Assembly (NCBI GenBank): GCA_023375785.1
Contig: SZWC01000572.1
Coordinates: 29,572-93,571, forward strand
Direction of reading: 5' to 3'
DNA: 64,000 nucleotides
From: Penium margaritaceum
Lineage: Eukaryota; Streptophyta; Zygnematophyceae; Desmidiales; Peniaceae
The notes beneath the pieces are model-generated. The model made no database searches. It was not told the origin of the DNA and saw nothing but the letters and a program-made list of their open reading frames with translations. Shown one piece after another: positions 1 through 11,317 of this stretch. Position numbers and translations under genes: made by a program. Positions within the stretch are counted from its first letter, which is position 1. Every line of letters starts with the position of its first letter.

Positions 1-290
1 TAGGAGTGTGCCATGAGAGCATTCTCTAGCTCTCTAGGTCGTGTGTGAGTGGTCAGCCTGATTGCTAGGCTGATTTCCTCTCTTGTGTGAGATTATGGAC
101 TCTAGTGTGTGAGCCTTAGCCTCCATGGCTAAGTGGTGTGGCTTGTGAGAGGGCTGACTTGCCCAAGCTCTAGCTCTAGATGTACTCCATTGTTTTGAGT
201 AATTGAACAACCATTCTTCAGCACAAGTGATGCCCTTCCAATCACACATGCTCGCTGCTCCAAGGCTCCCTCTCTCCTCAAGGTCCAACA
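1..290 (+). repeat. A1 5' LTR, right part only
   Basis: This matches 6085-6375 of the 3' LTR and ends in CCAACA directly before the primer-binding site. The first 450 bases or so of the LTR lie to the left of the window, so the left target-site duplication cannot be seen. Confidence 0.95.
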
Positions 291-292
291 TT

Positions 293-304
293 TGGTATCA
301 GAGC
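293..304 (+). other. A1 primer-binding site
   Basis: TGGTATCAGAGC, two bases after the 5' LTR, complements the 3' end of plant initiator methionine tRNA. This is the usual minus-strand primer of plant copia elements. The same site recurs in A3, A4, A5 and A8. Confidence 0.9.
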
Positions 305-937
305 CAAGTTCTGCCACTTACAGCCAGCACAGGCCGTCACTTTGAGAGTGACGGGTTGGGGTCAAACCTTCACCAGATTTGACGATCGACCACAAGATCT
401 TCTAATTCAAGAGACAAGCTTTCCATCGATACCAAGATTGCAAAGATCCAACAGTCGGATTGAGAGTTATGCTGAAAACGAGGTCGGCCAGGGCTACACT
501 CTTCTCTATGAGTAAGACTGTCGCCTTGTGATGACCATAACTCTCTCATTTCTTTGTCAAATCTAAAAAGTGGCACATGCGAATTGTAGTATTTTTCCTA
601 AGCTTTCCATTGGTGCAAAAATATTTGCATTCCATTGATTTGTTTGGGAGAAACGCCGTTGACAAACTGGCTGGTCTGAGTTGGAGTAGGAGCAGAAGCA
701 TACCCTGTTTTCAAGAGGGCGTATCTTTCAAAATCCCCTATTGATAACCCTGTTTTATGGGTCGATCTGAAAGGTTTTGAGCTCAATTTTCCAGTGGTGG
801 GCTCAGTTTTTCAAAATTTCCAGTCTGCTGGCACCTACAGTCCATTTTCTGTCCGACAGATTTCTGGCAGAAGCAGCAGCAGAAGCAGGGGTAGCGCCGC
901 CATCCAAGGGCAGCGCTGAGCATCACCAAGGCTCAAA
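305..937 (+). other. A1 untranslated leader
   Basis: About 630 bases lie between primer site and gag, and the leader is conserved in the other family A copies (for example 10685-11317 and 21237-21869). It contains a short conserved open frame of about 60 codons near its end (777-959 here, 11157-11339 in A3). Whether that frame is ever translated is unknown; it may simply reflect recent common descent. Confidence 0.75.
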
Positions 938-1517
938 ATGGCAGCAGCTAGCGTTGTGACAGCAGCCCAGCCTTTGGAGAGGCTGGAGGGACGTGCCAAC
1001 TTCGCGTTTTGGAAGATCCGTACCCGCCTCCTTTTGGAGGAGAGGGGCTTGTGGGAGGTGGTGAGCGGCGACGAGCCNGATTCGTTTGGGAGAAACGCCG
1101 TTTACAAACTGGCTGGTCTGAGTTGGAGTAGGAGCAGAAGCATACCCTGTTTTCAAGAGGGCATATCTTTCAAAATCCCCTGTTGATGACCCTGTTTTAT
1201 GGGTCGATCTGAAAGTTGTTGAGCTGAATTTTCCAGTGGTGGGCTCAGTTTTTCAAAATTCCCAGTCTGCTGGCACCTACAGTCCATTTTCTGTCAGACA
1301 GATTTCTGGCAGAAGTAGCAGCAGAAGCAGGGGTAGCGCCGCCATCCAAGGGCAGCGCTGAGCATCACCAAGGCTCAAAATGGCAGCAGCTAGCGTTGTG
1401 ACAGCAGCCCAGCCTTTGGAGAGGCTGGAGGGACGTGCCAACTTCGCGTTTTGGAAGATCCGTACCCGCCTCCTTTTGGAGGAGAGGGGCTTGTGGGAGG
1501 TGGTGAGCGGCGACGAG
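648..1517. other. Single-N assembly junction with repeated flank
   Basis: The sequence from about 648 to 1077 (leader end and gag start) is repeated from about 1085 to 1517 after a lone N at 1078, with roughly two percent differences. No other family A copy has this duplication. It is most likely two overlapping contig ends set side by side. Confidence 0.8.
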
Positions 1518-2235
1518 CCGGCTCCAGTTCCACAGGCAAAAGGCATCATTGGAGCGTAGGTGGTGGCGAGGAAGACGCCGCAAAAGGGTGCAACTGATGC
1601 GGGTTCTTCTGCAGCTGTACCAGCGACGTACGAGGAGTGGAAGATGAAGGACAGGCAGGCCTACAGGTTGCTTGTTAACACCATCTCCAACCCGCATCTT
1701 CAGTACTTGAGTGACAAGGCTACTGCAAAGGAGGGGTGGGACACGTTGTGCAAGAAGTATGAGAGCAAGGATCCTGCATTCCTCATGCTTTTGGAGGAAA
1801 AGATGATGGCGCTGAAAATGCAGGGTGGTGAAGGGATGGAGGCGTATCTGGACAGGGCAAAGGAGCTGGCGAAGCAGCTGAGAGCGGCCGGCAATCCTGT
1901 GGAAGAGACGCGCTTCATCCTCCTCTTGCTGAGGGGACTCCCAACCAGCTACGACACGGTACGAGAGACGCTGGAGTGCCAGCCAACTCTCGACCTCGAC
2001 TTCATCTGCACACACCTGGTGTAGGTGGAATTGCGTCGTAATGCGGCAAAGCGCAATGGCGGCAGCAGCAGTGAAGCAGCTTTCATGGCCATGGGCTCAC
2101 GCAACCAGCAGCAGTAGCAGTCCAGGGCAGCAGAGAGGCAAGAAGAAGGGCAAGTGCCACTATTGCCAGAAAGAGGGGCACTACAAGAAAGAGTGCTTCA
2201 AGTTCAAGAGGGACCAGAAAGAGTAGCAGCAACAG
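938..2235 (+). pseudogene. gag: A1 gag remains (nucleocapsid and CCHC zinc knuckle)
   Basis: The gag start appears twice, at 938 and 1380, because of the assembly duplication. The protein is the copia gag type: a W-K/R-I-RTRLL N-terminal block, a KDRQAYRLL segment, a long helical middle part (EEKMMALKMQGGEGMEAYL) and a CCHC knuckle, CHYCQKEGHYKKEC, near 2155-2196. In a live element it would coat the genomic RNA inside virus-like particles. The copy is broken. The start agrees with the MAAA(S/G)VV start in A3 and A4. Confidence 0.9.
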
Positions 2236-2325
2236 AAGCAGCAGCAAAAGCAGCAATCTCCACACCAACAGCAGCAGCAGTCACAGCAACGGCAGCAGCA
2301 GCAGCAGCAGCAGAACCAGACTAGC
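2222..2325 (+). repeat. CAG-rich, Gln-coding linker between gag knuckle and protease
   Basis: This imperfect CAG/CAA repeat codes for a polyglutamine-like linker when read in the gag frame. The same tract is in A3 (12150-12250), A4 (22700-22800), A5 (36945-37050), A8 (53020-53110) and A9 (62520-62610). Its length varies between copies, as expected for a slippage-prone tract. The antisense reading gives Leu-rich strings that mimic membrane segments. Confidence 0.85.
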
Positions 2326-2329
2326 GTGC

Positions 2330-5300
2330 GCCATTTTGGCAACATGAACGTCGCCAAGGAGGTGCGCGACCACCTCTTCATGGCAAAGTCTGACATGTCG
2401 CAGAAGGAAAAGGCGGATCTGGCGTGGTACAAGGACTCGGGGTGTACCAAGAGTCTGACGCACCACAAGGAGTAGTTCACACAGCTGCTTTCCATTCCTC
2501 CTCGGCCGATTGCTTTGGGTGATGATCGGGTGGTGTATGCTGAGGGGATTGGGATTGTCGAGATGTGGTTGGAGACCCCGCGTGGCATTGAAGTGGGAGT
2601 TTTCCATGGCGTGCTGTATGTGCCTGATGCTGCGTTCAACCTTCTCTCAGTGTCCTCTCTCACCAACACAGGACTGCGCGTTATCTTCGATGATGACTAT
2701 GGCTACATCCTCAACAAGGAAACAGGAGAGGAGTTGGCCAAGTCGGTGAAGGAGGGCGACATGTACCGCCTGCTGGGGGCGACCTAGATCCCGCGTGAGC
2801 AAAGTCTTGCGGCAGTGGTGCAGGCGACAGATGGTGAGATCTGGCATGCGCGCTACGGCCACATCGGCATGCGCGCCTTGCAGCAGCTTCAAGCAAAGCA
2901 GATGGTGCGTGACCTGCCTACCATCTCCAACTTTGAGCAGCAGTTATGTATCGGATGTTTGGAGGGGAAGCAACACCGCGAGGCGTTCTCTAGAGCAGGG
3001 GAGCGTGCAAAAGAGGTGTTGGAGCTGGTCCACTCGGACTTGTGCGGACCGATGCAGACCCAGAGCTTTGGAGGCTCTAGGTTTTTTCTCACCTTCATTG
3101 ATGATTTCAGCCGTTACACTACTGTGTACTTCCTTTCCTCCAAGGACCAGTGCTTTGACAGGTTCAAGGAGTTCAAGGCCATGGTGGAGAACCAATCAGG
3201 GAAGAAGATCAAGGCGTTGCGCACCGACCGCGGTGGAGAGTACCTAAGCAAGGAATTCCAAGACTACCTCGTAGCAGCTGGCATCAAGGCACAACGTACC
3301 GCGCCATACTCGCCGCAACAGAACGGTGTACCAGAACGCACCAATCGTACCATTGTGGAGTCGGCGCGCTCCATGCTGCACGCGGCCCGGCTGACCTACG
3401 ACTTCTGGGCTCAAGCCGTGAGCATTGCGGTCTACATCAAGAACCGCAGTCCAACTTAGGCCTTGGAGCAGATGACGCCGTACGAGGCGTAGTTCGGCAA
3501 GAAGCCGAGCGTGGGTCATCTTCGCGCGTTTGGCAGCTTGGCGCACATGCACGTGCCAAAGGAGAAGCGGCAAAAGTGGGACGCGAAGAGTGCGCATATG
3601 CTGATGATTGGCTATGACGTGGCAAGCAAGGCGTATCGCCTCTACGAGAGGGATACAGGCCACGTCATCATCTCCAGGGATGTCGTCTTCAATGAGAGCA
3701 ACGTCATCGGCACCAACATCGTGTGTGAAGAGGCAGCAAAACCAGCAGCTGACGAGACAGTTGGAGCAGAAATTCTTCCTGACCTAGTTTCTCCTGATCC
3801 TTCCTCTACTGTGACAGTGGGAGAATCACTCTACTCTCCCATGTCTGATGTTGCAGATACAGCAGCCTCATCGGCAGAAGCAGAGGAGGGAGATGTAGCA
3901 CCACCAGCAGCAGGAGTTGTGCCAGCAGCACCGTGCCAGCCACCCGCTAACGCTCCAGCACCAGGTCGTAGGTACCCTCTTAGGGTGCATTACAAGCCTG
4001 GTGAGCGCGGCCATTTCTGGATGCTGCAGAAACCAGAACAGATGAACGTCGCAGTTGCAGCAGATTCAGATGAGCCAACGTCATACAAGGAGGCCATGGC
4101 TGCACCGGATGCAGCAGATTGGACGCAAGCCGTGCAGCAGGAGATACAGTCGCAGCTGGAGAACGGCACGTGGGAGCTAACTGAACGTCCTCCAGGACGT
4201 AAGGTGATCAAGTGCAAGTGGGTGTTCAAGAAGAAGCGGGGAGCACATGGTAATCTGGAAAAGTACAAGGCGAGGATGGTCGCCAAGGGCTACTCGCAGC
4301 AGGAGGGCATCGACTACACAGAAACGTTTGCCCCTGTTGCAAAGTTTGCCTATGTGCGTACGCTCCTCTCTTATGCAGCAGCTGAGGACTTCGAGGTTCA
4401 CCACATGGATGTCAAGACGGCATTCTTCAATGGTGACCTGGAGGAAGAGATCTACATGGAGCAGCCGGAGGGGTTGGTCGTGGATGGCCAGGAGCACCTG
4501 GTCTGCAAGCTATAGAAGTCACTGTACGGCCTCAAGCAAGTGTCGCGTGCTTGGAACCAAAAGTTGGATGCGGCGTTGCAGTGCATGGGATTTGAGCGCA
4601 GCGAGTGTGACTACAGCGTGTATCGCTGGCAGCATGAGCATGAGATCCTCATCATCATTGTCTATGTGGATGACATGCTCCTCCTTTCCAACAGCATGTC
4701 TGCACTGCAGGAGTTCAAGGAAGCCATGCAGGAGCGCTTCCAGATGTCTGATTTCGGGGAAGCATCATACTTCCTCGGTATCTAGATCACGCGTGACCGC
4801 CAGTCACGCTCTCTCTTGCTGCAACAGAGCCGCTACATCAAGGATGTTTTGCAATGGTTCGGCATGGCACAGGCAAAACCCATCGGCACGCCGCTGGAAA
4901 CGCGGCACTACCTTGTGAGCTTCAATGGAGAAGCAAATGCAGCTGAGCGGCAGAAGTACCAGAGCGTCGTCGGCAGTCTAATGTACCTGATGGTGGCAAC
5001 CAGGCCGGACCTCGTACAGGCTGTGAGCGCTGTGAGCCAGCACATGGCTAATTTCGGACCGGAGCACCAGAAGGCAATGAAGCGGATCTTCCGCTACCTT
5101 GTTGGAACCATCAACATCGGCATCACCTTCAACGACAATGACAACAGCATCATCGGCTATACAGACGCAAATTGGGCTTCAAACCCTAAGGACCGCAACT
5201 CCATCTCTGGACATGTGTTTCTCATGAATGGCAAGGCCATCAGTTGGTGCAGCAAGCGGCAGGTGGTCGTGGCCACCTCGAGTACAGAAGCTGAGTACGT

Positions 5301-5616
5301 ATCTCTCAGCTTTGGAGCCAAGGAAGCAGTTTGGCTCCAACGTCTCATGGGAGAGATGAGTGGGAGTGCAGCAGTTCCAGTTCCTGTGCGCGTCGACAAC
5401 CAGAGCGCAATCGCACTCGCCAAGAATCTTGAGCACCATGCACGCACCAAGCAGATTGACATCGCATATCATTTCATCAGGCACATGGTGCAGGAGGGTG
5501 CTATCAAGCTGGAGTTTACTCCAACCAGCAAGCAGGTCGCTGATTTCTGCACCAAGCCAGTGACCCGTGAGAAGCAGCAGTTCTGCATGAAGGCATGTGG
5601 ACTCAGCCCACTCTGA
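2330..5616 (+). pseudogene. pol: A1 pol remains (protease, integrase, reverse transcriptase, RNase H)
   Basis: The protease shows the aspartic motif DSG in the context WYKDSGCTKS near 2422-2450. The integrase zinc region (HARYGHIG ... CIGCLEGKQH) is at 2842-2985. The DDE core runs about 3025-3400, with FIDDFSRY, TDRGGEY and PQQNG motifs. A Ser/Ala/Pro-rich hinge follows (3720-4000), then reverse transcriptase with YVDD at 4663-4674 and RNase H (SSTEAEYVSL at about 5278-5307). The C-terminus has the usual copia ADFCTK motif and ends at 5616, shortly before the polypurine tract. It is broken at several places and is a fossil. Confidence 0.93.
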
Positions 5617-5623
5617 CTGCGGC

Positions 5624-5635
5624 TAAGTGGGAGAT
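5624..5635 (+). other. A1 polypurine tract
   Basis: TAAGTGGGAGAT immediately precedes the 3' LTR and would prime plus-strand synthesis. The same tract stands before the 3' LTR in A4, A5, A6, A8 and A9. Confidence 0.85.
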
Positions 5636-6375
5636 TGTTGGGAAGGGAGCCATGTGGCTCAGTTTCAGGTCCACAGGAGCAAGTTCCAGGAAAGTACCAG
5701 ATGCCTGCTCTGATCGCCAATCCGTCTTCACAATTGGAAAGATCAGTTGGCAAAATGTCTACAGCCCAAGTTTGAGACCGATCCAACGGTCGGATTGGGA
5801 GATATGGATTTTCGAAGTTTCGGGGGTCATGGATCGTCGATGTCTGGGTGGGCATGAGTGATGGCTCCATGCCTTAGCCTGAGAAAAGAAAAAAGGCAAG
5901 AGGTCCAGGGTCAAGACCTGATGGGAGAAATATCCAAAAAGGTCCTTGGTCTTAGGATTGCCTTGTCAGAGTGTGCTGACTAGGATAAAGGTACCTCTCC
6001 TTACCTTTTAGGTGAGGTGAGATCCTTGTGTGCTAGCCATGGTTACATGTCGATTCTCCATGGATTTGTGGGTTATGTGACCACTAGGAGTGTGCCATGA
6101 GAGCATTCTCTAGCTCTCTAGGTCGTGTGTGAGTGGTCAGCCTGATTGGTAGGCTGATTTCCTCCCTTGTGTGAGATTATGGACTCTAGTGTGTGAGCCT
6201 TAGCTTCCATGGCTAAGTGGTGTGCCTTGTGAGAGGGCTGACTTGCCCAAGCTCTAGCTCTATATGTACTCCATCATTTTGAGTGATTGAACGACCATTC
6301 TTCACCACAAGTGATGCCCTTCCAATCACACATGCTCGCTGCTCCAAGGCTCCTTTCTCTCCTCAAGTTCCAACA
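5636..6375 (+). repeat. A1 3' LTR, complete
   Basis: The LTR is 740 bp with TGTTGG and CCAACA ends. It directly follows the polypurine tract, and family B gag sequence begins at the next base. It defines the LTR for the whole family. Confidence 0.95.
6259..6266 (+). promoter_or_regulatory. Candidate TATA box in family A LTR
   Basis: TCTATATG lies about 110 bp before the LTR end and is kept in most family A LTRs. Its place suggests a short R-U5 region. No transcript evidence is available, so the assignment is by motif and position only. Confidence 0.4.
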
Positions 6376-7047
6376 AATATGAGGGCAAAAGAAAGGGTAA
6401 GAAGGAGTTGATGAAGAAGTTGGCTGAGAGCATGCCGGCAATCAAGAGAGGACCAGTGCTCAAGCCTGGAGCCTACGGGCTCAACTCTGGCACGAACCAA
6501 CACTCTTCAAGAATGGGTTCATCTCCATTGGGAACACTGAACGTTGCTTCTGGTGTGCTAATGGAAGCCTTGTCCATGCCCAAGGCGAGAGGGATAAGTT
6601 GATCAGCATTAACGTAAACGGTACTAAAAAAGACTTAAAGCTGGAGATTGTCCTTTACATGCCGTTTTCTGTGACAAATCTCTTGTCACTATAAAAAAAT
6701 CACAAACCATGACATGAAAGTCATCATCACGGAGGACTCTATGATTATCAAGAACAAGGATATCAAGATCTTTTATCCCAAGGAGAGTCTTGTCACATAA
6801 GTCTTAAGAGTTGATGGACTCTACGCTACAGACCAAGCCCCTTAATGTACAAATGAGGGATATGCGGCTGTTGAAGATTCCAAGTCTCAATAGCCTGATG
6901 TTGTACCATAGGCCGTCACCATGGCGGCCAACTCCACTAACACGAATGCTGAGCTGTGGCCAAGGTGGTTTCATCCTGTAAGGACAGTACAAGGAATTTA
7001 TTCCTATGAACTCTTGAATGTAGAACCTTGTCGCTGAGAGTGCTATC
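6376..7047 (+). mobile_element. B4 copy 1: family B remains (gag end, protease, LTR tail)
   Basis: The end of family B gag (about 6381-6420) is followed by the protease region, with YGLNSGTNQHSS at the active-site position (near 6475-6510), and the start of the pre-integrase domain. From about 6980 the sequence is family B LTR tail. It matches 16935-17605 at about 97.6 percent by eye (16 differences in 667). Its left part was cut off by A1. Highly decayed fossil. Confidence 0.85.
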
Positions 7048-8039
7048 TGTTGGAACTGGAGAAGAGAGGGAGCCTTGGAGCAGCGAGAATGTGTGATTGG
7101 AAGGGCATCACTTCTACTGAAGAATGGTTGTTCAATCACTCAAAATAATTGATACATGTAGAGCTAGAGCTTGGGCAAGTCAGCCCTGTCACAAGCGACA
7201 CCACTTAGCCATGGAGGCTAAGGCTCACACACTAGAGTCCATAATCTCACACAACGGAGGAAATCAGCCTAGCAATCCGGCTGAACACTCACACACAACC
7301 TAGAGAGCTAGAGAATGCTCTCATGGCACACTCCTAGTGGTCAGATAACCCACAAACCCATGGAGAATCGCCATGTGTTCATGGCTAGCACACAAGGATC
7401 TCACCTCACCTAAAAAGTAAGGAGAGGTTCTTTTATCCTTGTCAGCACACTCTGACAAGGCAATCCTAAGACCAAGGACCTTTTTGGATATTTCTCCCAT
7501 CAGGTCTTGACCCTGGACCTCTTGCCTTTTTCTTTTCTCAGGCTAAGGCATGGAGCCATCACCCATGGCTACCCAAACATCGACGGTCGATGACCTCAGA
7601 AACTACGAAAATTCATATCTCCCAATCCGTTTGTTGGATCGGCCTCAAACTTGGACNACCTCACCTAAAAAGTAAGGAGAGGTTCTTTTATCCTTGTCAG
7701 CACACTCTGACAAGGCAATCCTAAGACCAAGGACCTTTTTGGATATTTCTCCCATCAGGTCTTGACCCTGGACCTCTTGCCTTTTTCTTTTCTCAGGCTA
7801 AGGCATGGAGCCATCACCCATGGCTACCCAAACATCGACGGTCGATGACCTCAGAAACTACGAAAATTCATATCTCCCAATCCGTTTGTTGGATCGGCCT
7901 CAAACTTGGACCATAGACATTTTGCCACCTGATCTTTCCAATGGTGAGTTCGGATTGACCATCGGAGCAGGCATTTGGTACTTTCCTGGAACTTGCTCTT
8001 CTGGACCTGAAACTGAGCCGGATGGCTCCTTTCCCAGTA
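7048..8039 (-). repeat. Solo family A LTR in reverse, with 5-bp target duplication
   Basis: A complete family A LTR in reverse has CTATC before it (7043-7047) and ATATC after it (8040-8044). The twin at 17606-18586 has ATATC on both sides, so this is one insertion later duplicated. No internal sequence is left, as after LTR-LTR recombination. About 254 bases of its length come from the single-N junction at 7657. Confidence 0.92.
7403..7911. other. Single-N assembly junction with repeated flank
   Basis: The 254 bases at 7403-7656 reappear after the lone N at 7657 as 7658-7911, apparently without differences. An exact tandem repeat with an N exactly at the seam points to overlapping contig ends. 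Confidence 0.88.
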
Positions 8040-8108
8040 ATATCATCTCTTGGTTGCAATACCACTATCGATTGGTGGGAACCATTATGTCCGAACCCGT
8101 TTTCTAGA
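8040..8108 (+). repeat. Family B LTR tail, resumed after solo LTR
   Basis: This continues the LTR tail that ends at 7047 and contains the B tract TCTCTTGGTTGCAATACCA. It stops near 8108, where reverse-strand B pol begins. It matches 18587-18655. Confidence 0.75.
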
Positions 8109-9931
8109 CCAACTCCTCATGCGAGTTCGCTATCCATAGCCTCTTTCCACTTGGCCGCATCTGGCATGTTCACAACCATCGTTACGTTGACATGCTCTCC
8201 TTGAGCCAAGAGAACAAGCTGAGACTGGTCCATTCCGCACTCTCAGCATCGTACCTGGGTGAAGGTTTCTCCTACCGCGTACTATGCTAGAGTGTTGCAA
8301 GTGGTGCTTCAAGGCTTAGATGCTTTTGTTGCTCTTGCGGTGGCAGTGATCCACTTTCTCATAGTTTGACTCTTGGCTTTGACAACTCAAAATGAATTTC
8401 AGTGTCAGTCGTTTTGTCAGCCTACACAACCAGTCTCCCTACAGCACCATCCTTTAGAGGCATTATCTGCCACTTCTCAGGTGCCTCATCATCTAGTTTG
8501 AGGAACACAACCCACTCTCCTGATTTCGAAACATGGACAAGGTCCAACGACTCTCCCTTGTGGAGTGTCCTTTCATCAAACTTGACATCTCGGGTCCTGA
8601 TGAGCTTTTCTCCCGCTTGGTCCCACTGCCTATACGCCTATAATGCAGTGTTGTATCCGATCATTACACACTTACGAGCGCGTGTATCCAGCTTACCACT
8701 TCCTTCTCCTACTTGGTATTTCACCCAAGCAGTACTGCCAATGACCCTTATACGTGATTTATCTGGCTTCTTCCTTGACCAAGTCTCATGTGGTGTCCTG
8801 AGCTAGTCCTCTTGTTGCTTCTCACTACGCCTTCCAAGCGCTACTGCCGAAGTGAAATTCACAAGGTAGCAAGCAATTCTTTTAGCTTCAGCCTAAAGCA
8901 AGGTGGAAGTTTACCGTCGAAAAGCATGCTTTGTATTATGCCCAGGATAGTTTGGTTAATCCTCTCGGCAATGCCATTACTCTGGGGGATATAAGGTGTT
9001 CTGGTTTTGTGGTTGATGACGTGTTAGCTCAACCACCCTTTGCATGCCTCGTACTCACCATTGCTATTCGTGCGCAGTGCCTTGAACTTCTTGCTTGTCT
9101 GCCGTTCTACCATTACGACAAACTGTTGCAACTTCTCCTTAACCTCTCCTTTTTTCTGGAGGAAATAGATCTACACCTTCTGACTATGGTCATCAATGAA
9201 GGTCGGAAAAACATGCTCCCACTGTTTGAAGGGTTGCGGATTGGTCCATACACATAAGAGTGAAAGGGTTTCTTTTTACCTTGCCTCGGAGGCATGGCTC
9301 CCACAGCTTCCTACACTTTCCTTCATCCCTCGCCTTGCATCCCTCCATCCCATGAACCACTTTGTGCTGCTTCATACCTTGCAGTGTGCTATCGGCCACA
9401 TGGGCAAACCGCTTGTGCCACAGCTCAGCATCTGTGTAGGTGGTGTTGGCCGGCAAAGTGACAGCTTGTGGTGCCACATCAGGCTTTGGAGACTTTATCT
9501 CTTCAACCGCCGCATATCCCTCATTTGTACTCTCAAGGGATTTGGTCTACAACACGTAGAACTTATAAACTCTTGGGACCTGTGCGACAAGACTCTCCTT
9601 GGGACAGGAGATCTTGATGTCCTTATTGCTGACAATGACGGCCTCCTCCTCATGAAGACCACCGTCATGTCGTGGTCCGTGATTTTGGACACGGACAAGA
9701 AGTTTACCGCAAAAGACGGCATGTAGACGATGTACTCTAGCTTCAAGTAATTTTCAACATCCTTCACATTCATGCTCATTAGCTTATCTCCCTCGCCTTG
9801 CGCATGGACAAGGCTGCCGTTGGTACACCTGAAGCGACGTCAGTGTACCGAATGGAGATGAATCCATCCTTGTCTCTTGAAGAGTGGTAGTTCATGTCCG
9901 AATCGGGCCCGTAGACTCCACGCTTAAGCAA
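8109..9931 (-). mobile_element. B2 copy 1: family B pol and protease remains
   Basis: Read on the minus strand, the right end is the protease region (DSD at the DSG position, near 9880-9900). Going left come the pre-integrase domain (about 9300-9480), the integrase (8400-9250) and the first part of reverse transcriptase (8109-8330). It matches 18656-20268 and parallels B1 at 29600-31400. It is interrupted on the right by A3, with AGCAA at 9927-9931. Very decayed, more than ten breaks. Confidence 0.85.
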
Positions 9932-10670
9932 TATTGGGAAAAGAGCCATCTGGCTCAGTTTCAGGTCCACACGAGCAAGTTCCAGGAAAGTACCAGATGC
10001 CTGCTCCAATCACCAATCCAACTTCACCATTGGAAAGATCAGGTGGCAAAATGTCTACGGTCCAAGTTTGAGGCCGATCCAACGGTCGGATTGGGAGATA
10101 TGATTTTTCGAAGTTTCGGCGGTCATGGACTGTCGATATCTGGGTGGGCATGGGTGATGGCTCCATGCCTTAGCCTGAGAAAAGAAAAAGGCAAGAAGTC
10201 CAGGGTCAATACCTGATGGGAGAAATATCCAAAAAAGGTCCTTGGTCTTAGGATTGCCTTGTCAGAGTGTGCTGACTAGGATAAAGGTACCTCTCCTTAC
10301 TTTTTAGGTGAGGTGAGATCCTTGTGTGCTAGCCATGGACGCATGGCGATTCTCCATGGGTTTGTGGGTTATGTGACCACTAGGAGTGTGCCATGAGAGC
10401 ATTCTCTAGCTCTCTAGGTTGTGTGTGAGTGGTCAGCCTGATTGCTAGGCTGATTTCCTCCCTTCTGTGAGATTATGGACTCTAGTGTGTGAGCCTTAGC
10501 CTCCATGTCTAAGTGGTGTGGCTTGTGAGAGGGCTGACTTGCCCAAGCTCTAGCTCTATATGTACTCCATCATTTTGAGTGATTGAACAACCATTCTTCA
10601 GCACAAGTGATGCCCTTCCAATCACACATGCTCGCTGCTCCAAGGCTCCCTCTCTCCTCAAGTTCCAACA
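9932..10670 (+). repeat. A3 5' LTR
   Basis: It is 739 bp. The first base pair of the usual TGTTGG end has drifted, while CCAACA is kept at the right end. It is complete and gap-free, so it predicts what is hidden under the N run in A4. Confidence 0.93.
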
Positions 10671-10672
10671 TT

Positions 10673-10684
10673 TGGTATCAGAGC
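10673..10684 (+). other. A3 primer-binding site
   Basis: TGGTATCAGAGC, initiator-Met type, two bases after the LTR. Confidence 0.9.
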
Positions 10685-11317
10685 CAAGTTTTGCCACTTC
10701 CAGCCAGCACAGGCCGTCACTTTGAGAGTGACAGGTTGGGGTAAACCATTCACCAGATTTGACAATAGACCACTAGATCTTCAAGTTCAAGAGACAAGCT
10801 TTCCAACGAGCCCAAGATCGCAAAGATCCAACGGTCGGATTGAGAGTTATGCTCAAAACGAGGTTGGCCAGGGCTACACTCTTCTCTATGAGTAAGACTG
10901 TCACCTTGTGATGACCATAACTCTCTCGTTTCTTTGTCAAATCTAAAAAGTGGCACATGCGAATTGTAGTATTTTTCCTAAGCTTTCCATTGGTGCAAAC
11001 ATATTTGCATTCCATTGATTCATTTGGTAGAAACACCGTTTACAAACTGGCTGGTCTGAGTTGAAGTAGGAGCAGAAGCATACCCTGTTTTCAAGAGGGC
11101 ATATCTTTTGAAATCCCCTGTTGATGACCCTATTTTATGGGTCGATCTGAAAGGTTTTGAGCTGCATTTTCCAGTGGTGGGCTCAGTTTTTCAAAATTCC
11201 CAGTCTGTTGGCACCTACATTCCATTTTCTGTCAGACAGATTTCTGGCAAAAGCAGCAGCAGAAACAGGGGTAGCGCCGCCAGCCAAGGGCAGCGCTGGG
11301 CATCACCAAGGCTCAAA

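Larger units (their letters stand above)
1..6375 (+). mobile_element. A1: family A Ty1/copia retrotransposon, 5' end outside window
   Basis: Parts in order are a partial 5' LTR, an initiator-Met-type primer site, a leader, gag, protease, integrase, reverse transcriptase, RNase H, a polypurine tract and a complete 3' LTR. Integrase lying before reverse transcriptase identifies Ty1/copia rather than gypsy. The element is decayed, with roughly eight to ten breaks in its coding region. Over the shared 290 bp the two LTRs differ at about 13 positions by eye, near 4.5 percent, which implies an insertion a few million years old at usual plant rates. It interrupts the gag end of a family B copy that resumes at 6376. 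A single N at 1078 with a repeated flank inflates its apparent length. Confidence 0.95.

Noticed and set aside
2083-2268. Leu-rich minus-strand frames resembling membrane proteins (also near 12215-12541, 22670-22952, 36950-37050, 52940-53040, 62340-62646)
   Set aside because: They are antisense readings of the CAG-rich Gln linker and gag knuckle of family A, and appear at each family A copy.
7048-8039. A longer LTR subfamily of about 980-990 bp
   Set aside because: The additional length equals the repeat around the lone N (254 bp here, 243 bp in the twin); without it the LTR has the usual size.
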